Below, piece after piece: positions 7,321 through 14,721 of a stretch of 20,179 bases of DNA. The position numbers and the translations under genes are program-made. Source of the DNA: an uncultured Clostridia bacterium (GTDB lineage: Bacteria; Bacillota; Clostridia; Christensenellales; Aristaeellaceae); contig CAMOUF010000069.1 in assembly GCA_946626395.1 (NCBI GenBank), forward strand, positions 1-20,179. The letters run 5' to 3'. Positions within the stretch are counted from its first letter, which is position 1. Each line of letters starts with the position of its first letter. Below the pieces are notes generated by a model that did no database searches, was not told where the DNA came from, and worked only from the letters and a program-made list of their open reading frames with translations.

Positions 7321-9162
7321 TTACTTGTTTGCCAGGATTTCCATGGCCTGTTCTTCCTGGAATTGATTGGTATACAGCTTATAATAAGCGCCTTTCATTT
7401 GCAGCAGCTCCTGATGGGTGCCCATTTCCTTGATCTTCCCATCATCGATGACCAGGATGCGGTCGGCGGTGCGGACGGTGGACAGGCGGTGGGCGATGAT
7501 GAAAGAGGTGCGGCCGGACAGCACCTTGGAGATGGCATTCTGAATGATCAGTTCCGTTTGGGTGTCCACAGAGGAGGTGGCTTCGTCCAGCACAAAGATC
7601 CGGGGGTCAGCCAGAATAGCCCGGGCAAAGGAAATCAGCTGTTTTTCCCCGGTGGACAGGCGGCTGCCGCCCTCGCCCACGTCGGTGTTATAGCCCTTTT
7701 CCATTTTTAAAATGAAGGGCTCCGCGTTCACCATCCGGGCGGCTTCCTCCACCTCCTCGTCGGAGGCGTCCAGCCGGGCATAGCGAATGTTGTCCTTGAT
7801 GGTGCCGGAAAACAGGCGGGGCTCCTGGAGCACATAGCCCAGATTGCTTTGCAGCCACAGCTGGCTGCGCTCCTTGTAGTTCACTCCGTCGATTTTGATT
7901 TCCCCGGCAGTGGGCTCATAAAAGCGGCAAATCAGGTTCACCACCGTGGATTTCCCCGCGCCGGTAGGGCCTACCAGGGCGATGGTCTCCCCTGCCTTGA
8001 TTTTCAGGTTAAAGTCGGATAGCACCTTCTCCCCTTCCTTGTACTGAAAATCCACATGGCAGAACTCCACGTCCCCCCGCAGCGGCGGCCAGTTTTCTTT
8101 TTTGGGATGGAAATTATCGCCAAAAACTTCCCGCACTTCGGGGGAATCCACGATATCCGGCTCCGTTTCCAGCAGCGTCAGCACCCGTTCGGCGGCGGCC
8201 TGGGCGGACTGCATTTCCGCAAGCACGTTGGCGATATTGCGGATGGGCTCAAAGAACTGCACGGTGTAGTTGACGAACAGCTGCAGCACGCCCAATGTCA
8301 TGCCGCCGATGAGCACCTGCTGGCCGCCCTTCCACAGGGCATAAGCGGTAGCCAGGGAGCCCAGGGCCACCACGATGGGCAGATACACCGCCGACAGGGA
8401 CGCGGCCCGGACGGAGGACTTTTTCATGTCATGGGTCAGCAGGGTGAATTCCTCCATGTTCATGTCTTCCCGGACCAGGGTTTTCGTGGTCTTTGCCCCC
8501 ATGATGCCCTCGTTGAAGGCGCCGGTGATTTTGCTGTTGGTCTTGCGCACGGCCCGGTAGGATTTGAGGATCCTTTGCTGGAACCACCAGGAAACCACCG
8601 CCAGGGGCGGCACCACCAGCAGCACCATCAGCGTCAGCTTCACATCGTGGGCGAACATGGCCACGCTGGTGGCCACGATCATCACCGCGCCCCAGGCCAA
8701 ATCCAGCAGCGACCAGCCGATGGTTTCTCCCAGGCGCTGGGTGTCGCTGGTCATGCGGCTCATCAGGTAGCCCACCGGCATCCGGTCATAGTAGGAAAAA
8801 GGCAACTCCTGGAGCTTCTGAAAGGCTTTTTTCCGAATGGTGTAGCATACGCCCACCTCGATCTTTCCGCCCAGATACAGGAAATAATAGATGGATGCCA
8901 CCTGCACCAGCAGCACCAGGACATACATGATCACAAATACGGGCACGCCGTTCATGGTGCCGGGCCGATCCAGGGTTGGAATAAAATGGTCGATGGCATA
9001 GGTGGTCATCAAGGGAAAGCTCACATCGCAGGCAGCGGACACGGCCATGGTGACAGCCAGGCGGCCCAGGTCGGGATAGTATTCTTTGGCATAGTTCATG
9101 ATTTTCCGCCACAGGGACAGGGAAAACTTTTGGGTATAATCCTTTTCGTCAAATTGCTGCAT
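7321..9162 (-). CDS. Heterodimeric ABC exporter half, BmrD/YheH-like (consensus ATPase side)
   Basis: This 613-residue protein has an ABC type 1 membrane domain (about 20-330, six helices) fused to an ATP-binding domain (about 360-600). Walker A is GPTGAGKST (398-406), Walker B is IFVLDE with catalytic Glu527, and the switch histidine is in AHRLST (H558). The signature is LSTGE (502-506) rather than LSGGQ, so this subunit supplies a good Walker A/B and a degenerate signature. Its partner gene has the opposite pattern, as in the BmrCD, LmrCD and TM287/288 multidrug exporters. It overlaps the end of that partner gene by 14 bases. The substrate is unknown; multidrug or antibiotic export is likely from the family and from the leader attenuator upstream. 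Confidence 0.93.
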   Translation of the reverse strand: MQQFDEKDYTQKFSLSLWRKIMNYAKEYYPDLGRLAVTMAVSAACDVSFPLMTTYAIDHFIPTLDRPGTMNGVPVFVIMYVLVLLVQVASIYYFLYLGGKIEVGVCYTIRKKAFQKLQELPFSYYDRMPVGYLMSRMTSDTQRLGETIGWSLLDLAWGAVMIVATSVAMFAHDVKLTLMVLLVVPPLAVVSWWFQQRILKSYRAVRKTNSKITGAFNEGIMGAKTTKTLVREDMNMEEFTLLTHDMKKSSVRAASLSAVYLPIVVALGSLATAYALWKGGQQVLIGGMTLGVLQLFVNYTVQFFEPIRNIANVLAEMQSAQAAAERVLTLLETEPDIVDSPEVREVFGDNFHPKKENWPPLRGDVEFCHVDFQYKEGEKVLSDFNLKIKAGETIALVGPTGAGKSTVVNLICRFYEPTAGEIKIDGVNYKERSQLWLQSNLGYVLQEPRLFSGTIKDNIRYARLDASDEEVEEAARMVNAEPFILKMEKGYNTDVGEGGSRLSTGEKQLISFARAILADPRIFVLDEATSSVDTQTELIIQNAISKVLSGRTSFIIAHRLSTVRTADRILVIDDGKIKEMGTHQELLQMKGAYYKLYTNQFQEEQAMEILANK

Positions 9163-10996
9163 AAGCGTTTTTCCCCTCTTTCGGCTGCTGGGTATTTTCC
9201 GCCTTGAATTCTTCCTCCAGGGCGGTCTGAATATTGAAGATCCGGCTGTACAGGCCGCTTTGGTGAATCAGTTCGTCGTGGGTGCCCTGCTGGGTGACGC
9301 GTCCGTCCTCCATCACCAGGATCAAATCAGCCTGAGACAGGGTGACGATTCGATGGCTGATGATGATGGTGGTGGTATCCTGACTGCGCTTTTTCAGGGC
9401 GGCGCGGATCTGGGCGTCGGTTTCCGTGTCCACAGCAGACAGGGAATCGTCAAAGATCAGAATATCGTTGTCCTTCATCAGCGTCCGGGCGATGGCCACC
9501 CGCTGTTTCTGGCCCCCGGACAGGGTCACGCCCCGCTCGCCCACCAGGGTATCATAGCCCTTATCGCTGTCCAGGATAAATTCCTTGGCCGCGGCGTCGG
9601 TAACAGCCCGGTCAATGTCCTGGTCGGAAGCGTCCCGGCAGGCGATGGCAACGTTTTCCTTTAACGTCTTGGAATACAGGAAGGGCTCCTGGAGCACCAG
9701 GCCCACCCGGGAGCGCAGATAATGCCGGTCAATTTGGTTGATGGGCGTGCCGCCGATGCGGATTTCCCCGTCCTTTACGTCAAAAAGCCGCTGAATCAAA
9801 TGCACCACGGTGGATTTTCCGCTGCCGGTGGCCCCTAAAATGGCGACGGTTTTCCCGGCGGGGATGGTAAAGCTCATATCGCTGAGCACCTGGCGGCCGT
9901 CCTCATAGCCGAAGGTCACATGGTCAAACACGATATCACCCTTCAGGCTGGGCTTTGCGGCGTCCGGCTCCTCCGGCTCCTCGGGCACGCCCAAAATCTG
10001 CTGGATGCGGTCCATGGCCACCTGGCTCTTGCCCGCGTCAGAAAGGATACGGCCCAGCTGGCGGATGGGCCAGAGCAGCTTCCAAATATAGGTGGTAAAG
10101 ATGATCAGTCCGCCCACGGTGATTTCCCCCTGAATGGCGAAATACACGCAGGCCAGCAGCGTCATCATGGATTGAACCATGCTCATAAAATCGCTGGTGG
10201 CCCAGTAAACGGCCAGGAGATTGCAGAGCTTAAAGGTCTTGTCACGGAAATCGGCGGAGGTCTTTTCAAACTTTTCCACCTCGTATTCCTGCTGGCCAAA
10301 GGCCCGCACCACCCGAACGCCCGTCAGGTTTTCCTGGAGCACGGCGCTCATTTTTCCCTCGGCCTCGTCAGACAAGCGGAAGTTTTTGATCACCCACCGG
10401 AAAAACAGCCAGGCAAACAGGAACAGCCCCGGAATCATGATCATGCTGATCAGGGTGATTTTCACGTTTTCCCGGAACAGATACACCAGCGCCACGGTGA
10501 TCATCATCAGGGCGTTCACCACCTGCATCAGCTGCATGGACAGAAACCGGCGCACGGTTTCCACGTCGGAGGTGCAGCGCTGCACCAAATCGCCGGTTTC
10601 GGCCTGAACGTGGTACGCGAACGGTAGGCGCTGGATATGGTTATACAGCTTTTCCCGCAGCGTCAGCGCCACGTTTTCCCCGGCCACCGCCTGGGCCCTT
10701 CCCTTGCCATAGCTGAATAAGCCGCTGAGCACGTTCAGCCCCACCAGCGCCAGGCCCACGATCCACAGGTTCCGGGCCATGAAATCCGGCCCGCCCAGGG
10801 AGCTAATCCAGGCGTTGACAAAGCCGGGCATGCGGCTGGGCTTGCCCTGCAAATAATAGTCCAGTGTTTCAGCCAGCAGCACAGGGGTAATAAACTCGAT
10901 CGCCACGGTGAGCACCGTGCAAATCAGAGCGATGAAAAAATGTCCAAGATTGTCCCGAATCAGTTTCCGCATAAGCCGCGGTTCCCGCTGGTGCAT
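9149..10996 (-). CDS. Heterodimeric ABC exporter half, BmrC/YheI-like (degenerate ATPase side)
   Basis: This 615-residue half-transporter has a six-helix membrane domain (about 10-325) followed by an ATP-binding domain. Walker A is GATGSGKST (388-396), the signature is a canonical LSGGQ (492-496), and the switch histidine is in SHRIVT (H548). The Walker B ends IFDD, so the catalytic glutamate position is Asp517. This is the typical degenerate-site subunit of a heterodimeric exporter, complementing the downstream subunit. The ATG at 10996 is chosen because GGAGGGG lies about seven bases upstream; the frame extends to 11029 without a ribosome site. It is the first full-length gene after a leader peptide and terminator, so its expression is probably controlled by attenuation. 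Confidence 0.93.
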   Translation of the reverse strand: MHQREPRLMRKLIRDNLGHFFIALICTVLTVAIEFITPVLLAETLDYYLQGKPSRMPGFVNAWISSLGGPDFMARNLWIVGLALVGLNVLSGLFSYGKGRAQAVAGENVALTLREKLYNHIQRLPFAYHVQAETGDLVQRCTSDVETVRRFLSMQLMQVVNALMMITVALVYLFRENVKITLISMIMIPGLFLFAWLFFRWVIKNFRLSDEAEGKMSAVLQENLTGVRVVRAFGQQEYEVEKFEKTSADFRDKTFKLCNLLAVYWATSDFMSMVQSMMTLLACVYFAIQGEITVGGLIIFTTYIWKLLWPIRQLGRILSDAGKSQVAMDRIQQILGVPEEPEEPDAAKPSLKGDIVFDHVTFGYEDGRQVLSDMSFTIPAGKTVAILGATGSGKSTVVHLIQRLFDVKDGEIRIGGTPINQIDRHYLRSRVGLVLQEPFLYSKTLKENVAIACRDASDQDIDRAVTDAAAKEFILDSDKGYDTLVGERGVTLSGGQKQRVAIARTLMKDNDILIFDDSLSAVDTETDAQIRAALKKRSQDTTTIIISHRIVTLSQADLILVMEDGRVTQQGTHDELIHQSGLYSRIFNIQTALEEEFKAENTQQPKEGKNAYAAI

Positions 10997-11027
10997 AGGT
11001 TTTCCCCTCCAATGGTTTTCAGACTGC

Positions 11028-11063
11028 AAAAAAACAGGCCACAGGCGCGCGGCCCATGACCTG
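11028..11063 (-). terminator. Intrinsic terminator acting as attenuator before the ABC exporter
   Basis: On the minus strand CAGGTCA (11063-11057) pairs with TGGCCTG (11041-11035), with one G-U pair. An inner GGC/GCC stem continues it, and seven T residues follow (11034-11028). It lies about 30 bases after the leader-peptide stop and about 30 bases before the exporter start, so it would stop transcription before the operon unless disrupted. Confidence 0.85.
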
Positions 11064-11093
11064 ATATTCCACTGCTGTTATGCTTTCATCAGC

Positions 11094-11198
11094 TCAGCAG
11101 CGTACAGGCGGCCGCAAAAAAGCGCGCACGAACGCGGCAAAAAAGACAGAATTACCCCGCCATGCAATGTTATTGATCATCATGGTGCAGTTCTTCAT
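11094..11198 (-). CDS. 34-residue leader peptide of the ABC exporter operon
   Basis: An ATG at 11198 preceded eight bases upstream by AAAGGAGG (11207-11214) opens a 34-codon frame ending TGA at 11094. The peptide starts MKNCTMMINNIAWRG and ends RPPVRC. It lies between a strong promoter and an intrinsic terminator, the classical layout of ribosome-mediated attenuation described for bmrB-bmrCD and several antibiotic-resistance genes. Codons 28-30 contain GCGGCC (11110-11115), complementary to GGCCGC in the 5' arm of the terminator (11049-11054) and to GGCCGC beside the leader ribosome site (11203-11208). A ribosome stalled early in the peptide could leave this segment free to form an antiterminator. 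The peptide's own function is probably regulatory. Confidence 0.75.
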   Translation of the reverse strand: MKNCTMMINNIAWRGNSVFFAAFVRAFLRPPVRC

Positions 11199-11233
11199 TT
11201 TCGCGGCCTCCTTTCTTTCAAAATTTCGATATC

Positions 11234-11262
11234 AGTATATAAGAACTTGCAAATGTTGTCAA
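11234..11262 (-). promoter_or_regulatory. Strong sigma-A promoter of the exporter operon
   Basis: TTGACA (11262-11257) and TATACT (11239-11234) are separated by exactly 17 bases on the minus strand. Transcription would begin near 11227, about 30 bases before the leader-peptide ATG. This is the best consensus promoter in the window. Confidence 0.85.
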
Positions 11263-11281
11263 CCCATATCAGACAATTATT

Positions 11282-11291
11282 TTGTATACAA
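11282..11291. promoter_or_regulatory. Palindrome TTGTATACAA, possible operator
   Basis: A perfect 10-bp palindrome lies about 20 bases upstream of the -35 of the exporter promoter. Palindromes of this kind are bound by MarR- or GntR-type regulators. No regulator gene is adjacent, so this is only a candidate. Confidence 0.3.
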
Positions 11292-11328
11292 TAACTGATC
11301 GGTCATATCAAATGCGTTGAAAGTGAAT

Positions 11329-11542
11329 TGGCAATAGTCATTAGGCAATAAATGATAGACGATAGAGTGCTGAGTGCAGAGAATATAAACGGACACACGG
11401 AACGAATGCAGACATGGAACAACTATAATACCTGAACTCTCATCCTATTGCCTAATGCCTATTGCCTAATGCCTCAATCACTTAAAGCGTTCTGCAAATG
11501 ATTGCGATTGAACTATTAACTCCTCACTCCCAACTGTTTACT
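11329..11542. repeat. Degenerate heptanucleotide repeats with an inverted pair
   Basis: The spacer between the exporter promoter and the thioesterase gene is largely built of 7-base units. ATTGCCT and AATGCCT alternate four times at 11447-11474, TGGCAAT, AGTCATT and AGGCAAT occur in the opposite sense at 11329-11349, and units ending in ACT run over 11508-11542 into the thioesterase stop codon. Arms 11336-11350 and 11460-11474 form a 15-bp inverted repeat with one mismatch. No gene was found in 11263-11537. Confidence 0.65.
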
Positions 11543-12272
11543 CCCTTTCCCTCAGTTTCCCTCCCAGCTCGAAATGCATTTTATCCTCATGGAAGCCCGC
11601 CACCCGGAACTGGGTGCCGCTTAATGTGGTATGGAGCATGATGGTCTGATCGGGCCGCACTTCGGCGTCGTAATTCACCAGCAGGGTTTCCAGGCAGTAT
11701 TTCCGCATCACGTCCACGCCCAGGGCATCGCAGGCCCAATCGGCGTAGCGGGTGTTGTTCACATGATTGTTCACGTCCAGATCAAAATACGTGGGCACCC
11801 GGCGCATCACGTTTTCTTCGCCGTTTACCAAGTCCACCGTGGCGGGCAGGCCCATGGGCAGAGGCAGATCGGAATTGTCCGGCAGCACCCGGGCCACGTC
11901 CCCCGGCGGCAGCATACGCCGGTTTTCAATATCCAGCAGCGCCCACAGGGTGGCGGCATAGCCTAAAACCTCGCCCCGCTCATCCCGGAAGAAATAATAC
12001 CGGGGAAAGAACCAGCGGCGGTTGGCCGTGGGAAAGGTTTCGGCGATGATCCTCTCGCCCATTTTGGGGTACTTGTCCATATGGATTTCGCAGCGGCTGA
12101 GCACCCACACAATGTTCTTCTGAATCAAAGCGTTGCGGCCGCAGCCCAGCAGCTCGGAATGGGTGCCGGATAATTCCTGCATGGTCTGCATGATGGCGCT
12201 GGGCCGCCAGGCGCCGGTAAAATCGCAGTCGCAGGTGCGCAGAACAAATTCTTCCTGGTAGGTTTTATACAT
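11538..12272 (-). CDS. Acyl-ACP thioesterase (FatA-like, double hotdog)
   Basis: This 244-residue protein hydrolyses acyl-acyl carrier protein to release free fatty acids in the cytoplasm. The family is recognised by an N-terminal hotdog half (TYQEEFVLRTCDCDFTG, then the central helix HSELLG), the segment VWVLSRCEIHMDKYP, and the second half with YFDLDVNNHVNNTRYADW, which contains the catalytic Asn/His region. Length and domain order are normal for bacterial acyl-ACP thioesterases of gut Clostridia. The start at 12272 has GAGGAA about six bases upstream. The final codons run into a heptanucleotide-repeat spacer. It is read in the same direction as mnmG, 50 bases downstream of it, with a small hairpin in between. 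Confidence 0.9.
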   Translation of the reverse strand: MYKTYQEEFVLRTCDCDFTGAWRPSAIMQTMQELSGTHSELLGCGRNALIQKNIVWVLSRCEIHMDKYPKMGERIIAETFPTANRRWFFPRYYFFRDERGEVLGYAATLWALLDIENRRMLPPGDVARVLPDNSDLPLPMGLPATVDLVNGEENVMRRVPTYFDLDVNNHVNNTRYADWACDALGVDVMRKYCLETLLVNYDAEVRPDQTIMLHTTLSGTQFRVAGFHEDKMHFELGGKLRERE

Positions 12273-12299
12273 GCTGTTTCCTCGATTCGTTTAAACTTT

Positions 12300-12317
12300 C
12301 CCGGCAACAGAGCCGGG
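12300..12317 (-). terminator. Weak hairpin between mnmG and the thioesterase gene
   Basis: CCCGGC and GCCGGG form a 6-bp GC stem with a 6-base loop. On the minus strand only GAAAGTTT follows, not a real T-tract. It may be a weak terminator or an RNA-processing site rather than a full stop. Confidence 0.3.
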
Positions 12318-12322
12318 TTGCC

Positions 12323-14104
12323 TTAAGATCCTTGCTTCATTTCATTTTGCCGCTTGAGCCACACCATCAGCACCGCCACGTCCGCCGGGTTCACGCCAGG
12401 GATGCGGCTGGCCTGGCCCAGGGACAGGGGCTGCTGGGCCTGCAGCTTTTCTCTGGCTTCCAGGCGCAGGGCGTCGATGGCCTGATAATCGGTATCCGCC
12501 GGGATGCGGGTTTCCTCCATGGCCCGGGCCTGACGAATCTGGGCCATTTCCTTTTGCAGATAGCCTTCATATTTGATTTGGATTTCCGCCTGCTCCCTGG
12601 CCCCTTCGCAGTAATCCCAGCCCTCCGGCAGCGTCAGATGGGCTTCCGGGTGGCGCAGCTCCTTAGCCTTGCCTTCGTCGGTCAGGCGCTTGATCAATGC
12701 TTCCGTTTCCCTTTGCTTTTGTTCCGCCCGGCGCAATCGCTGGTCGGACACCAGGCCGATGTCCCTGGCCCGGAAGGTAAGGCGCAAATCGGCGTTATCC
12801 TGCCGCAGGAACAAGCGGTGCTCCGCCCGGCTGGTCATCATGCGGTAAGGCTCGTCGGTTCCCTTGGTGGTCAGGTCGTCGGCCATCACGCCAATATACG
12901 CCTGATCCCGGGTGAGCAGGAAGGGCGATTCATTTTTGCAGTACAGCGCCGCGTTGATGGCGGCGTAAATACCCTGGGCGGCGGCCTCCTCATAGCCGGA
13001 GGTGCCGTTGATCTGCCCCGCCATATACAGCCCCGGAATGTGCCGCGCACCCAGATAGGGGGTCAGGGACAAGGGGTCGATGCAGTCGTATTCGATGGCG
13101 TAGGCCAGCCGGGTCAGCACGCACCTTTCCAGTCCCGGAATGGTGCGGTACATGGCCCACTGCACGTCCTCCGGCATGGAGGAGCTCATGCCCTGCACAT
13201 ACCATTCGGGATACCCGTCTCCCTCCGGCTCCAGGAAAATCTGGTGCCGGTCCTTGTCCGCGAAGCGCACGATCTTGGTTTCGATGGAGGGGCAGTAGCG
13301 GGCGCCGGTGCCGTTGATCTGCCCCGTGAACATGGGGGCCCGGTGCAGATTCTGCCGGATGATCTCATGGGTCTTTTCATTGGTCCAGGTGAGATAGCAG
13401 CTGATTTTGTTTTTGGGCGGAACGTCCGTCATAAAAGAGAAAGGCGTTACCGGCTCGTCGCCGGGCTGCACGTCCATTTTATCAAAGTCGATGCTGTTTT
13501 CCGCCACCCGGGCCGGGGTGCCGGTCTTGAAGCGGCGCAGGGAAAAGCCAAGGTCAGCCAGGGATTTACTCAGGAAATTGGCGGGCATCAGCCCCTGGGG
13601 CCCCGCGTCCCACTCCGCTTCGCCGATAATGATGCGGCTCTTTAAATATACGCCCGTGCACACCACCACCGCCCGGCAGGGGATCACGTCCCCCGTCAGG
13701 CTTTTGACGCCGCACACCGCGCCGTTTTTCGTCAGGATTTCCGCCGCTTCCCCCTGGCGCAGGGTCAGGTGATCCTGGTGAAACAGGGTTTTGAGCATCC
13801 GCAGATGATAGGCCCGCTTGTCCGCCTGGATGCGCAGGGAATGCACGGCGGGGCCCTTGCCCCGGTTCAGCATCCGGGATTGGAGGGTAATATCGTCCGC
13901 CGCCAGGCCCATTTCCCCGCCCAGGGCGTCCACCTCCCGCACCAGATGCCCCTTGCCCGTGCCCCCGATGGAAGGGTTGCAGGGCATCAGGGCCACAGAT
14001 TCCAGGTTCAGGGTGAGCAGCATGGTATCCAGGCCCATCCTCGCTCCGCACAGCGCCGCCTCGCAGCCCGCGTGGCCCGCGCCGATCACTACCAAATCAG
14101 CCAA
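12323..14104 (-). CDS. mnmG: tRNA uridine-5-carboxymethylaminomethyl modification enzyme MnmG
   Basis: MnmG (GidA) works with MnmE to modify the wobble uridine of certain tRNAs, using FAD and a folate cofactor. This 593-residue protein shows the FAD-binding VIGAGHAGCEAA (5-16), the signature CNPSIGGTGKGHLVREVDAL from about 42, ARYCPSIETK with the conserved second cysteine, AGQINGTSGYEEAAAQG, and the C-terminal EIQIKYEGYL and LGQASRIPGV. The helical region before EIQIKYEGY is shorter than in Escherichia coli, which accounts for the reduced length. The start is a TTG at 14104 with AAGGAGG five bases upstream. mnmE, rsmG and parAB are not adjacent, so the usual chromosomal cluster is broken up here. 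Confidence 0.96.
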   Translation of the reverse strand: MADLVVIGAGHAGCEAALCGARMGLDTMLLTLNLESVALMPCNPSIGGTGKGHLVREVDALGGEMGLAADDITLQSRMLNRGKGPAVHSLRIQADKRAYHLRMLKTLFHQDHLTLRQGEAAEILTKNGAVCGVKSLTGDVIPCRAVVVCTGVYLKSRIIIGEAEWDAGPQGLMPANFLSKSLADLGFSLRRFKTGTPARVAENSIDFDKMDVQPGDEPVTPFSFMTDVPPKNKISCYLTWTNEKTHEIIRQNLHRAPMFTGQINGTGARYCPSIETKIVRFADKDRHQIFLEPEGDGYPEWYVQGMSSSMPEDVQWAMYRTIPGLERCVLTRLAYAIEYDCIDPLSLTPYLGARHIPGLYMAGQINGTSGYEEAAAQGIYAAINAALYCKNESPFLLTRDQAYIGVMADDLTTKGTDEPYRMMTSRAEHRLFLRQDNADLRLTFRARDIGLVSDQRLRRAEQKQRETEALIKRLTDEGKAKELRHPEAHLTLPEGWDYCEGAREQAEIQIKYEGYLQKEMAQIRQARAMEETRIPADTDYQAIDALRLEAREKLQAQQPLSLGQASRIPGVNPADVAVLMVWLKRQNEMKQGS

Positions 14105-14222
14105 TGAAACCTCCTTATTCTGGTGGAACCCGCTCTTTGAAGGCCAAAGAACGCTTTCCGCCAGCCCCCTTTCATGAAAGCCATAGAAGGGATGATCTCT
14201 TTCAGTGTTTCGATTTTACTTT

Positions 14223-14282
14223 CATATGTACATTGATAACCGGGCTCAATAACATATGTACATTGATAACCGGGCTCAATAA
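14223..14282. repeat. Perfect tandem duplication of a 30-bp unit upstream of mnmG
   Basis: Two identical, directly adjacent 30-base copies lie at 14223-14252 and 14253-14282 (each begins CATATGTACATTGATAACC). On the minus strand each copy offers TTGAGC, then 17 bases, then TATGTT or TATGAA, a weak -35/-10 pair. The duplication may therefore have doubled an mnmG promoter about 120-180 bases upstream of the start. It lies just beyond the end of the interrupted acetyltransferase frame. Confidence 0.7.
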
Positions 14283-14286
14283 CAAA

Positions 14287-14721
14287 TCACAGCCATTGAA
14301 TAAACGCCGTTTTGTCGCCGCTGTTAAAGCCGGCTTTTCAATAAAAATTCAGGGTGGCTTCGTCCTTTGCGCCGGTGAGCAGCATGATTTTATAGCAGTC
14401 CTTTTCCCGGGCGATTTGTATGGCGCATTCCAGGCAGGCGGAAGCCAGCCCCCGGCCCCGGAAAGCGGGATGGGTGACCACGTTTTCAATCAGCGCGTAA
14501 GGCCGCACGTTTCGGGTCAGATTGGGAACGACCACGCACACGCAAGAGGATACGATTCTTCCTTCCTCCTCGCACACAATCAGATGATGGTTTTCGTCCC
14601 GCAGGATTTCCTGCCAAACCTGGGTCAAATGATTGCTGGGGTCCGGCGTTTCTTTTTCGTGGAGATACAGATATAAATTCAGCAGCGGCTGCAAATCGCT
14701 TTCTATCACTTCCCGGATCAT
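14287..14721 (-). pseudogene. GNAT acetyltransferase interrupted by an in-frame TGA
   Basis: The ATG at 14721 overlaps the stop of the preceding gene (ATGA). The frame encodes a GNAT domain: MIREVIESDLQPLLNLY, VVPNLTRNVRPYALIENV, the CoA loop FRGRGLASACLE (R/QxxGxG/A), and MLLTGAKDEATLNFY. A TGA at 14340-14338 ends this 127-residue product. The same frame then continues as KAGFNSGDKTAFIQWL before a second TGA at 14289-14287. That tail is exactly what relatives of this family have after FY. A single base change (for example CGA to TGA) would explain it. The gene may be a recent pseudogene, a truncated but active enzyme lacking its last strand, a readthrough gene, or a sequencing error. Confidence 0.75.

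Noticed and set aside
12332..13645. A 437-codon plus-strand open frame opposite mnmG, and a similar 383-codon one at 8056-9207 opposite the exporter gene.
   Set aside because: Both lie entirely or almost entirely within highly conserved minus-strand genes, have low-complexity products and no convincing ribosome site.
14223..14282. A two-repeat CRISPR or a transposon target-site duplication.
   Set aside because: The copies are directly adjacent with nothing between them, and no element or spacer is present.
14338..14340. Selenocysteine at the in-frame TGA of the GNAT gene.
   Set aside because: GNAT enzymes of this family do not have cysteine at this site, and no SECIS-like hairpin is evident directly after the codon.
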